7,872 nt of DNA from Bacillota bacterium (GTDB lineage: Bacteria; Bacillota; Clostridia; Oscillospirales; Oscillospiraceae): the NCBI GenBank assembly GCA_009781925.1, contig WQUU01000020.1, forward strand, positions 1-7,872, written 5' to 3'. The number at the start of each line of letters is the position of its first letter. The first letter of the stretch is position 1. Positions 1-6,304 of this stretch are shown piece by piece. Both the position numbers and the translations under genes were made by a program. The notes beneath the pieces were generated by a model. The model had not been told where the DNA came from. It worked only from the letters and a program-made list of their open reading frames with translations, and did not search any database.

Positions 1-57
1 CATTTCACCACCGATCAAGCTCGTGGCAAGCTCAATTACCTGTATCCTAAATTATAA
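1..57 (+). CDS. 3' end of an unidentified upstream gene (partial)
   Basis: Reading from base 1 gives 18 sense codons (HFTTDQARGKLNYLYPKL) and then a TAA stop at 55-57. The peptide is basic and aromatic and looks like a plausible protein tail, but it is too short to assign. It faintly recalls the ends of some transposases; that is an impression, not a match. The body of the gene lies left of the window. If the reading is right, the TATAAT at 53-58 overlaps its stop codon. A chance open frame of this length is also possible. Confidence 0.4.
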   Translation, partial: HFTTDQARGKLNYLYPKL

Positions 58-58
58 T
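53..58 (+). promoter_or_regulatory. Possible -10 element for dnaE
   Basis: A perfect TATAAT lies within TTATAATGC, the same nine bases that hold the -10 element upstream of metK (3845-3853). No convincing -35 hexamer is visible 16-18 bp upstream. If used, it would give dnaE a leader of about 240 nt containing three palindromic elements. The evidence is one hexamer only. Confidence 0.25.
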
Positions 59-105
59 GCGGTCAAGACACTAGGGAGTTCAGCCTGTCAATAAATTCAG
101 GAATG

Positions 106-133
106 CGGGCCGCCGAGGGCGGCGGCCCCTACA
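106..133 (-). repeat. Palindromic TGTAGGG element, copy A (reverse orientation)
   Basis: GGGCCGCC (107-114) pairs perfectly with GGCGGCCC (121-128) around a 6-nt loop. It is followed by CTACA (129-133), so on the minus strand the element reads TGTAGGGGCCGCC and on. It belongs to the same family as the elements at 156-185, 3871-3898, 3966-3990 and 6279-6304. No T-run follows, so it is not a typical terminator. Confidence 0.7.
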
Positions 134-155
134 AGGGTATACCAATATCGAGGGT

Positions 156-185
156 TGTAGGGGACGCCCCCTTGGGCGTCCCGCC
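156..185 (+). repeat. Palindromic TGTAGGG element, copy B (forward orientation)
   Basis: TGTAG (156-160) leads into a perfect 9-bp stem, GGGACGCCC (161-169) with GGGCGTCCC (174-182), around a 4-nt loop. A short CCCGCC end follows. Copies A and B sit head to head, with their TGTAG ends facing each other across about 22 bp. A run of six T's at 197-202 lies about 14 nt beyond the stem, which is too far for a standard intrinsic terminator. Confidence 0.7.
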
Positions 186-212
186 AGGAGAACCCCTTTT
201 TTGACGGTCTGG

Positions 213-262
213 GCTCCCTTCCAGGGAGCTGTCAGCGCGTTGCCCTTGCGCCGCCTGCTGAC
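213..262 (+). repeat. Two-stem palindromic element upstream of dnaE
   Basis: Two inverted repeats lie back to back. The first is GCTCCC (213-218) with GGGAGC (224-229), loop TTCCA. The second is GTCAGC (231-236) with GCTGAC (257-262), enclosing a GC-rich interior. The arrangement GGCTCCCT...AGGGAGCTGTC...GACTGA resembles a dispersed intergenic repeat common in gut Clostridia genomes; that is recalled knowledge and was not searched. It lies in the presumed dnaE leader. Whether it acts in RNA or is only a dispersed repeat cannot be told from one copy. Confidence 0.55.
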
Positions 263-292
263 TGAAGGTGTCTCTTAGACCTTATCTTTCCC

Positions 293-305
293 GGAGGTGA
301 CCTCC
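293..305 (+). promoter_or_regulatory. dnaE ribosome binding site inside a palindrome
   Basis: GGAGGTGA (293-300) is a very strong Shine-Dalgarno sequence 6 nt before the ATG at 307, which fixes the dnaE start. The same bases form the palindrome GGAGGTGACCTCC: GGAGG (293-297) can pair with CCTCC (301-305) across a TGA loop. In the mRNA this small hairpin could hide the site. The palindrome is visible directly; a regulatory effect is inference. Confidence 0.6.
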
Positions 306-306
306 C

Positions 307-3300
307 ATGTCCTTCGCCCACCTGCACGTCCACAGCGAGTTCAGCCTCCTCGACGGCTTTTGCCGCATCGACGAGGCCTGTCAGCGCGCGAAAGAGCTGG
401 GCCAGACCGCCCTCGCGATCACCGACCACGGGGTCATGTACGGCGTGGTGAACTTTTTCAAGGCGGCGAAGGCGGCGGGAATCAAGCCGATCATCGGCTG
501 CGAGGTGTATGTGGCCCCGCGCTCCCGCTTCGACAAGGAGCACGGCCTGGACGGGGAGTATACCCACCTCATTCTGCTGTGCAAAAACAAGATCGGCTAC
601 CAAAACCTCTGCTATCTGGTCTCCATGGGGTTTATTGAGGGCTTTTACACAAAGCCCCGGATCGACTGGCAACTCCTCTCCGAGCACACGGAGGGCCTCA
701 TCTGCCTCTCCGCCTGCATCGCCGGAGCCCTGCCGCAGCTGATCCTGGCCGAGGACTACGAGGGCGCCAAGCGCAAAGCCCTTGAACTCAACGCCTCCTT
801 CGGCGACGGCAACTTCTACCTGGAGCTCCAGGATCACGGCATTCCGGGCGAACGGGAGGCCGCCCAGGGGCTCATCCGCATCCATCAGGAGACCGGCATC
901 CCCCTGGTTGTCACCAACGACGCCCACTACGTCAAGGCCGCGGACGCCGGAAATCAGGACGTGCTCATGTGTATCCAGATGGGCAAGACCGTGGACGACA
1001 CAGATCGCATGAAGTTCCAGGGGGACGCCCTCTACTTAAAATCCGAGGACGAGATGCGCGCGCTCTACCCGGACTTCCCCGAGGCCTGTGACAACACCGT
1101 AAAAATCGCGGAGACCTGCGATTTTGAATTTGAGTTCGGCAACTACCACCTGCCGAAATTTGCGCTGCCGGAGGGAGAGGACGACGCGCCGGCCTATCTG
1201 CGCAAGCTCTGCGCGCGCGGCTTTTTAAAGCGCTACGGCGAGGGCCGGGAGGAATTAAAAGCCCAGCTGGACTACGAACTCAACATGATCACCCACATGG
1301 GTTTTGTGGACTACTTCCTCATCGTCTCGGACTTCATCGCCTACGCCAAGAACCGGGGCATCCCCGTGGGGCCGGGGCGCGGTTCCGCCGCCGGGAGCCT
1401 CGTGTGCTACTGCCTGGAAATCACCGACGTGGATCCCGTCAAATACAGCCTCTATTTTGAGCGCTTTCTGAACCCCGACCGGGTGTCCATGCCGGACATC
1501 GACATCGACTTCTGCATTCGCCGCCGGGGTGAGGTGATAGATTATGTAAACCAAAAATACGGCAAAGATCACGTGTCACAAATCGTCACCTTCGGGACAA
1601 TGGCGGCGCGCGCCTCCATCCGGGACGTGGGCCGGGCCCTGGGCGTCAGCTACGCCGACTGCGACGCGGTGGCCAAGCAGGTGCCGTTCGGCCTGCACAT
1701 GACGCTGGACGAGGCCCTGCGTCTCTCGCGGCCCCTCAAGGACTTCTACGACGGCGACGAGAATTTACGAACCCTCATCGACACCGCCCGGGCGCTGGAG
1801 GGGATGCCCCGCCACGCCTCCACCCACGCCGCCGGCGTGGTCATCACCTCGGAGCCGCTCTACGACTATGTGCCCCTGTCGAAGAACGACGAGGTGGTGG
1901 TCAGCCAGTTCCCCATGACGACCCTGGAGGAACTGGGCCTCTTAAAAATGGACTTTCTGGGCCTGCGCAACCTCACCGTCCTGGAGGACGCGGCTGCGCT
2001 GGTGCGGAAAAAGCAGCCGGATTTTGACATCGAAAAGATACCCGAGGACGACCCGGAGACCTTTAAAATGATCTCCGAGGGGAAGACCTCCGGCATGTTC
2101 CAACTGGAGAGCGCGGGCATGACCTCCGTCTGCGTGGGCTTAAGGCCAAAGAGCATCGAGGACATCGCCGCCGTCATCGCGCTCTACCGCCCCGGCCCCA
2201 TGGACAGCATCCCCAAATTCCTGGAGTGCTCGGCCCACCCCGAGAAAATTACATACAAACACCCGATTTTGGAGGATATCCTCTCCGTCACCTACGGCTG
2301 CATCGTCTATCAGGAGCAGGTCATCGAGATCTTCCGCAAAGTGGCGGGTTTCTCCCCGAGCCAGGCGGACTTGATCCGCCGCGCCATGTCTAAGAAAAAA
2401 GAGGCTGAAATTGTCAAAGAGCGCGCCGCCTTCATTTTCGGCGACGAGGAACGCGGCATCGCCGGAGCCGTGAAAAACGGCGTGTCCGAGGACGTGGCCA
2501 GCAGCGTCTACGACGAGATCTACGCCTTCGCCAACTACGCCTTCAATAAGGCTCACTCCGTGGGCTACGCCGTCATCAGCTACCGCACGGCCTACATGAA
2601 GTGCCGCCACATGAGGGAATATATGGCCGCGCTTTTGACCTCCGTGCTGGACTACAGCCCCAAAGTGGCCGAGTACATCGCCGAGTGCCGGGAGTACGGC
2701 ATCGGCTTAAAACCGCCGGATATCAACGCCTCCGACGCGGATTTCACCGTGGAGGGGGAGAACCTCCGCTTCGGCCTTCTGGCGATCAAGAACATCGGCT
2801 GGAGTTTTATCCAGGCCCTCATGGCGGAACGTTCGCAAAACGGCCCCTTCACGGGTCTGGAGGACTTCTGCCGCCGGATGTACGGCAAGGAGCTCAACAA
2901 ACGCGCGGTGGAGAGTCTCATCCGCGCAGGGGGCTTTGACTCCTTAGGCAAGACCCGCAAGGCGCATCTGGCCGTGCTGGAACGCGTTCTGGCCAGTGTG
3001 GCCGGGGACGAGCGGGGCAATGTCCAGGGCCAGATAGATTTCTTCGGCCTGGGCGGATCGGAGGAGGAAGCGCGCTCCGCGGCCAGCATCGCAATCCCGG
3101 ATGTGGAGGAATACAGCCTACGGGAGCGCATGGTCATGGAGCGGGAGACCACGGGGCTCTATCTGAGCGGTCACCCCATGGACGAGTACCGGGACGTGGC
3201 CCGGGGAGCGGGAGCCGCCCCCATCGGCCGCATTCTGGAGGATTTCGCCCGGGAGCAGGGGCCGCAGCGTTTTGCGGACGGGCAGCAGGTGCTCCTGGCC

Positions 3301-3783
3301 GGGGTCGTGGCCCACGCGAGAACCAAGACCACCAAGAGCGGCAGTCTCATGAGCACCATCACCCTCGAAGACGACACGGGGGCCATGGAGCTCCTGGCCT
3401 TCCAGCGCGCCCTGGACACGGGCGGCAACTACGTGGTGGAAAACGCGGCCCTCCTCGTGCGGGGCAAAATTTCCGTCCGGGACGAAAAAGATCCGCAGCT
3501 GATGGTGGACAGCATCCGCCCCATCACGGATTTGATGCCCCTGGACGGGCGCATGCCGCCTCCGGAGCAGCGGGAGAAGACCCTCTTTGTCCGCCTCCCC
3601 AGCGCGGATGACCCGCGATTTCAGAAGATCGAGAAAATTCTGGTCATGTTCGAGGGCCGGGACAAGTTGGTATTTTTCTGCGCCGACACGGGCAAGCGGC
3701 TGGGCGGCAGGTGCGTCATCCATCCGGCGCTGGTGAATGAATTGGGCGAGATGCTGGGCGCGGAGAACGTGGTGGTAAAATGA
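307..3783 (+). CDS. dnaE: DNA polymerase III subunit alpha (DnaE), replicative DNA polymerase
   Basis: This is the catalytic alpha subunit of DNA polymerase III, which extends primers at the replication fork in the cytoplasm. It is full length at 1158 residues, close to E. coli DnaE (1160). An N-terminal PHP domain (about 1-280) keeps what appear to be all nine metal ligands: H7, H9, D16, H41, E66, H87, C137, D205 and H207. The palm carries PGRGS (356-360), PDIDIDF (396-402) with catalytic D397 and D399, and KMDFLG with D549. A helix-hairpin-helix region follows, then RAGGFD (873-878) and a clamp-binding-like QIDFF (909-913). An OB fold starts near 995, and the C-terminus ends in ENVVVK. The start is ATG 307 with GGAGGTGA 6 nt upstream. 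No intrinsic terminator is visible after the stop. Clostridia usually also carry PolC, which is not in this window, so DnaE may share replication with it. Confidence 0.97.
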   Translation: MSFAHLHVHSEFSLLDGFCRIDEACQRAKELGQTALAITDHGVMYGVVNFFKAAKAAGIKPIIGCEVYVAPRSRFDKEHGLDGEYTHLILLCKNKIGYQNLCYLVSMGFIEGFYTKPRIDWQLLSEHTEGLICLSACIAGALPQLILAEDYEGAKRKALELNASFGDGNFYLELQDHGIPGEREAAQGLIRIHQETGIPLVVTNDAHYVKAADAGNQDVLMCIQMGKTVDDTDRMKFQGDALYLKSEDEMRALYPDFPEACDNTVKIAETCDFEFEFGNYHLPKFALPEGEDDAPAYLRKLCARGFLKRYGEGREELKAQLDYELNMITHMGFVDYFLIVSDFIAYAKNRGIPVGPGRGSAAGSLVCYCLEITDVDPVKYSLYFERFLNPDRVSMPDIDIDFCIRRRGEVIDYVNQKYGKDHVSQIVTFGTMAARASIRDVGRALGVSYADCDAVAKQVPFGLHMTLDEALRLSRPLKDFYDGDENLRTLIDTARALEGMPRHASTHAAGVVITSEPLYDYVPLSKNDEVVVSQFPMTTLEELGLLKMDFLGLRNLTVLEDAAALVRKKQPDFDIEKIPEDDPETFKMISEGKTSGMFQLESAGMTSVCVGLRPKSIEDIAAVIALYRPGPMDSIPKFLECSAHPEKITYKHPILEDILSVTYGCIVYQEQVIEIFRKVAGFSPSQADLIRRAMSKKKEAEIVKERAAFIFGDEERGIAGAVKNGVSEDVASSVYDEIYAFANYAFNKAHSVGYAVISYRTAYMKCRHMREYMAALLTSVLDYSPKVAEYIAECREYGIGLKPPDINASDADFTVEGENLRFGLLAIKNIGWSFIQALMAERSQNGPFTGLEDFCRRMYGKELNKRAVESLIRAGGFDSLGKTRKAHLAVLERVLASVAGDERGNVQGQIDFFGLGGSEEEARSAASIAIPDVEEYSLRERMVMERETTGLYLSGHPMDEYRDVARGAGAAPIGRILEDFAREQGPQRFADGQQVLLAGVVAHARTKTTKSGSLMSTITLEDDTGAMELLAFQRALDTGGNYVVENAALLVRGKISVRDEKDPQLMVDSIRPITDLMPLDGRMPPPEQREKTLFVRLPSADDPRFQKIEKILVMFEGRDKLVFFCADTGKRLGGRCVIHPALVNELGEMLGAENVVVK

Positions 3784-3793
3784 GGCGCGGGCC

Positions 3794-3821
3794 GTTCGCA
3801 AAATAGAGTTCGCAAAATAGA
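3794..3821 (+). repeat. 14-bp direct repeat, two perfect copies
   Basis: GTTCGCAAAATAGA occurs twice without a gap, at 3794-3807 and 3808-3821, just after the dnaE stop. The second copy ends 1 bp before the -35 element of the predicted metK promoter. It could be a simple duplication or a tandem binding site for a regulator. Nothing else in the window identifies its role. Confidence 0.7.
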
Positions 3822-3822
3822 G

Positions 3823-3851
3823 TAGACGTAACAAATATGCCGTGTTATAAT
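3823..3851 (+). promoter_or_regulatory. Predicted sigma-A-type promoter of the metK gene cluster
   Basis: The -35 TAGACG (3823-3828; four of six bases match TTGACA) is 17 bp from a perfect -10 TATAAT (3846-3851). A TG one base upstream makes this an extended -10 (TGTTATAAT). Transcription would begin near 3858, giving metK a leader of about 155 nt that contains two palindromes and a tandem repeat. It sits in the AT-rich gap behind dnaE and is the best promoter in the window. Confidence 0.65.
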
Positions 3852-3870
3852 GCAGGTTACGAATTCAATC

Positions 3871-3898
3871 TGTAGGGAACGCATTGATGCGTTCCGCG
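3871..3898 (+). repeat. Palindromic TGTAGGG element, copy C (forward orientation)
   Basis: TGTAGG (3871-3876) runs into GGAACGCAT (3876-3884), which pairs perfectly with ATGCGTTCC (3887-3895) around TG; CGC follows. The stem sequence differs from copies A, B and E, but each change is matched on the other arm. It lies in the presumed metK leader and faces copy D, with the TGTAGGG ends outermost. Confidence 0.7.
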
Positions 3899-3920
3899 GA
3901 TCACGTGGCGGGATATCAAA

Positions 3921-3980
3921 ACGGATAAATCCAGGAACGGATAAATCCAGGAACGGATAAATCCAGGAACGGATCAATCC
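3921..3980 (+). repeat. 16-bp tandem repeat array (three perfect units plus a partial fourth)
   Basis: The unit ACGGATAAATCCAGGA is repeated exactly at 3921-3936, 3937-3952 and 3953-3968. A partial fourth copy (ACGGATCAATCC, one mismatch) at 3969-3980 merges into palindrome D. Each unit contains the small palindrome GGATAAATCC. The units look like expansions of half of element D. The array is in the untranslated leader of metK, so changes in copy number would not affect any protein. Confidence 0.85.
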
Positions 3981-3990
3981 GTTCCCTACA
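3966..3990 (-). repeat. Palindromic TGTAGGG element, copy D (reverse orientation)
   Basis: GGAACGGAT (3966-3974) pairs perfectly with ATCCGTTCC (3977-3985) around CA. It is followed by CTACA (3986-3990), so on the minus strand it begins TGTAGGGAACGGAT. It ends 10 bp before the metK ribosome binding site, so a folded stem could influence access of the ribosome. It overlaps the last part of the 16-bp array. Confidence 0.7.
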
Positions 3991-4013
3991 GAAGATACGT
4001 GGAGGCCATTCCA

Positions 4014-5189
4014 ATGGACAATACAATCATCAAAAACCGCGTGTTCACCTCGGAGTCCGTCACCGAGGGGCACCCGGATAAAATTTGCGACCAGATTTCG
4101 GACGCCATTTTGGACGACATCCTGGCCCAGGACAAGAACGCTCGGGTGGCCTGTGAGGCCTTCTGCACCACGGGGATGGTGGTCGTCATGGGTGAGATCA
4201 GCACGGCGGCCTACGCCGACATCCCCGCCATTGTGCGCCGGACTGTAAAGGCGATCGGCTATGACCGCCCCGAGTACGGCTTTGACGGCAACAGCTGCGC
4301 CGTTTTGACGGCCATCGACGAGCAGAGCCCGGACATCGCCATGGGCGTTGACCACGCCTACGACGCCGCGGACGAGTGCGGCGCGGGGGATCAGGGCATG
4401 ATGTTCGGCTACGCCACGGACGAGACCCCCGAGTTCATGCCCGCGCCCATCTTTTTTGCGCACGCCCTCAGCCGCCGCCTGGCCGAGGCGCGTAAGAGCG
4501 GAGAGCTCCCGTGGCTGAGGCCGGACGGGAAGACCCAGGTGTCCGTACAGTACGGCGGCGACGGCAAAATCGCCCGCATTGACGCGGTGGTGGTCTCCAC
4601 GCAGCATTCGGCGGATATCCCCATCGGCGAGCTGCGGGAGGCGATCACCGAAACGGTCATTAGACCCACGTTACCCCTAGGACTTTTAGACGATTCTACC
4701 AGACTCTATATCAATCCCACGGGCCGCTTTGTCATCGGCGGGCCGGTGGGTGACACGGGCCTCACAGGCCGCAAGATCATCGTGGACACCTACGGCGGCT
4801 ACGCCCCCCACGGCGGCGGTTCCTTCTCCGGCAAAGACCCCACGAAAGTGGATCGCTCCGCCGCCTACATGGCCCGCTGGGCCGCGAAGAACGTGGTGGC
4901 CGCCGGGCTGGCGAAAAAGTGCCTCATCGAGGCGGCCTACGCCATCGGCGTATCGCGCCCCGTCTCTTTGCTGGTGAATACGGAGGGCACCGGCGTGCTG
5001 CCTGACGCGCGGCTGGCGGAACTCGTGACAGAGGCGTTTGATTTCCGCCCGGCAAAGATCATCGAAGCGCTCGACCTGCGCCGCCCCATCTATCTGCAGA
5101 CAGCGGCCTACGGGCATTTTGGGCGTACGGACATCGATCTGCCCTGGGAGCGGCTGGATAAGGCGGAGGAACTGAAAGCGGGGATATAA
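4014..5189 (+). CDS. metK: S-adenosylmethionine synthetase (methionine adenosyltransferase)
   Basis: This cytosolic enzyme joins methionine and ATP to make S-adenosylmethionine, releasing phosphate and pyrophosphate. It supplies methyl groups to the whole cell, including the methyltransferase encoded two genes downstream. The 391-residue length is normal for bacterial MetK. Visible motifs are GHPDK (19-23, ATP site), GAGDQGMMFGYA (from 123) and the glycine-rich loop GGGSFSGKDPTKVDRSAA (from 267, with K274 and D275). The C-terminus has the usual TAAYGHFGR followed by LPWE. The chosen start is ATG 4014, because GGAGG (4001-4005) is 8 nt upstream; an in-frame GTG at 3999 overlaps that site and is unlikely. 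No S-box riboswitch is evident in the leader. A short stretch around 4660-4712 uses AGA, TTA and CTA codons unlike the rest of the gene. Confidence 0.97.
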   Translation: MDNTIIKNRVFTSESVTEGHPDKICDQISDAILDDILAQDKNARVACEAFCTTGMVVVMGEISTAAYADIPAIVRRTVKAIGYDRPEYGFDGNSCAVLTAIDEQSPDIAMGVDHAYDAADECGAGDQGMMFGYATDETPEFMPAPIFFAHALSRRLAEARKSGELPWLRPDGKTQVSVQYGGDGKIARIDAVVVSTQHSADIPIGELREAITETVIRPTLPLGLLDDSTRLYINPTGRFVIGGPVGDTGLTGRKIIVDTYGGYAPHGGGSFSGKDPTKVDRSAAYMARWAAKNVVAAGLAKKCLIEAAYAIGVSRPVSLLVNTEGTGVLPDARLAELVTEAFDFRPAKIIEALDLRRPIYLQTAAYGHFGRTDIDLPWERLDKAEELKAGI

Positions 5190-5190
5190 A

Positions 5191-5505
5191 ATGAGTTATC
5201 TCGTTGAATTTGATAAGCTTCCATGGGACAAACCTGCCCCGGGTGTGCGCTCCAAATCCTTTGTCAGCGGCAATCAGCAAATTCGGCTTGTGGAATTTTC
5301 GGAAGGGTTTGTTGAACCGGACTGGTGCAGAAAAGGCCATGCGGGCTATGTGATTGACGGAGAATTTGCAAATGATTATAGCGGAGCGCTTGAGAGATAC
5401 AAAAAAGAGGACATAATTTTTATTCCGGCAGGGGAATCGGCAAAACATAAAGCTATTTTAGGGAAGGGCGAAAAAGTTACCCTGCTTTTATTTGAAATTA
5501 TCTGA
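5191..5505 (+). CDS. Small single-domain cupin protein
   Basis: This 104-residue protein looks like a single cupin beta-barrel; its substrate is unknown. The first cupin motif is recognisable as EPDWCRKGHAGYVIDGEF (42-59), with H50 and E58. The second is EDIIFIPAGESAKHKA (73-88), with the PAG turn and H86. The usual HxH pair is reduced to one histidine, so a metal site, if present, is incomplete or different. No signal peptide or membrane segment is visible. The ATG is 1 nt after the metK stop and the gene ends 10 nt before rlmB, so translation is probably coupled; its own ribosome site (GCGGGG, 5179-5184) is weak. By hand count it is about 45% GC, clearly below its neighbours, which suggests later acquisition. 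Small cupins can be sensors, isomerases or dioxygenases; nothing here decides among these. Confidence 0.85.
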   Translation: MSYLVEFDKLPWDKPAPGVRSKSFVSGNQQIRLVEFSEGFVEPDWCRKGHAGYVIDGEFANDYSGALERYKKEDIIFIPAGESAKHKAILGKGEKVTLLLFEII

Positions 5506-5515
5506 GGAGTTCTAT

Positions 5516-6283
5516 ATGCCATTCACCGACAACCCCAATACCGACCGCGACGACCTCATCGAGGGGCGCAACGCCGTTCTGGAGGCCATCCGCGCCGGAC
5601 GGCCTATCGACAAACTCTACATCGCCCGGGGCGAGACGGATCGGGCTCTGTCCCGCGTCGCCGCCGCCGCCCGCGCCGCCGGGATCACCGTCGTGGACGC
5701 CGACCGCCGCAAGCTCGATCAGATGAGCTTAACGGGCGCCCACCAGGGCGCCATCGCCCTCGCCGCCGTGCGGGAGTACGCCTCCGTCGCGGACATCCTG
5801 GCTCTGGCGGCACAGCGGGGCGAGCCGCCCTTTGTGATCGTCTGCGACGAGATTTCAGATCCCCACAATCTGGGCGCTATCCTGCGCACGGCGGACTGCG
5901 CCGGAGCCCACGGCGTGATTTTGCCGAAACGCCGCAGCGCGGGGCTCAGCACCGTGGTAGACAAGGTCTCCGCCGGGGCTGCGGAGCACGTGCTGACGGC
6001 CCGGGTGCCGAATCTGAGCGCCGCCATCCGGGAGCTCAAAAACGCGGGCCTCTGGGTTTTCGGCTCCGACGCGGAGGGGGCACAAGACCTCTGGCAGGCC
6101 GATCTGTCCGGGGCGATCTGCCTCGTCGTCGGCTCGGAGGGGGAGGGTATGGGCCGCCTGGTCAAGGAGAACTGTGATCTGACCCTGCGCATCCCGCTCA
6201 GAGGCCGGGTCTCCTCTCTCAACGCGTCCGCCGCTGCCGCCGTGCTGATGTATGAGGCGTTAAGGCAGCGGATGCGCCTGTAG
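5516..6283 (+). CDS. rlmB: RlmB/TrmH-family RNA 2'-O-ribose methyltransferase
   Basis: This SPOUT-class enzyme uses S-adenosylmethionine to methylate the 2'-OH of a ribose in RNA; in E. coli, RlmB modifies G2251 of 23S rRNA. The 255 residues comprise a small N-terminal RNA-binding domain (about 14-88, opening IEGRNAVLEAI) and a knotted catalytic domain (about 99-252). The three SPOUT motifs are present: DPHNLGAILRTAD with N118 and R124; VVGSEGEGM with E208; and IPLRGRVSSLNASAAAA with N236. The start is ATG 5516 with GAGGAG (5504-5509) 6 nt upstream, overlapping the cupin stop codon. A longer TTG start at 5492 would overlap the cupin and lacks a ribosome site. The TAG stop lies inside a palindromic repeat. 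Family membership is secure; the exact target nucleotide, and so the gene symbol, is less certain, because close TrmH-family relatives share these motifs. Confidence 0.9.
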   Translation: MPFTDNPNTDRDDLIEGRNAVLEAIRAGRPIDKLYIARGETDRALSRVAAAARAAGITVVDADRRKLDQMSLTGAHQGAIALAAVREYASVADILALAAQRGEPPFVIVCDEISDPHNLGAILRTADCAGAHGVILPKRRSAGLSTVVDKVSAGAAEHVLTARVPNLSAAIRELKNAGLWVFGSDAEGAQDLWQADLSGAICLVVGSEGEGMGRLVKENCDLTLRIPLRGRVSSLNASAAAAVLMYEALRQRMRL

Positions 6284-6304
6284 GGGCCGCACACTGGGCG
6301 GCCC
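6279..6304 (+). repeat. Palindromic TGTAGGG element, copy E, overlapping the rlmB stop codon
   Basis: TGTAG (6279-6283) is followed by GGGCCGC (6284-6290), which pairs with GCGGCCC (6298-6304) around a 7-nt loop. The TAG at 6281-6283 is the rlmB stop codon, so the repeat ends the reading frame. There is no T-run after the stem, so read-through into the next gene is likely. Confidence 0.65.

Noticed and set aside
161..202. Intrinsic terminator for the upstream gene (stem 161-182 plus T-run 197-202)
   Set aside because: The T-run starts about 14 nt after the stem rather than directly next to it, and the stem belongs to a repeat family found elsewhere without T-runs.
3921..3980. CRISPR array
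   Set aside because: The 16-bp units are contiguous with no spacers, and no cas genes are present.
3999..4013. Upstream GTG start for metK
   Set aside because: This GTG overlaps the GGAGG at 4001-4005, which is correctly spaced for the ATG at 4014.
3858..4013. SAM riboswitch in the metK leader
   Set aside because: None of the conserved S-box core sequence was seen; the leader is filled by palindromes and the 16-bp repeats.
3621..4607. Minus-strand open frame of 328 codons spanning the dnaE-metK gap
   Set aside because: It runs antisense across the end of dnaE, the repeat-rich gap and half of metK, has no recognisable domain, and includes translated repeat units. It is a shadow frame.
5492..5515. 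Upstream TTG start for rlmB
   Set aside because: It would overlap the cupin gene and has no ribosome site, whereas ATG 5516 has GAGGAG 6 nt upstream.
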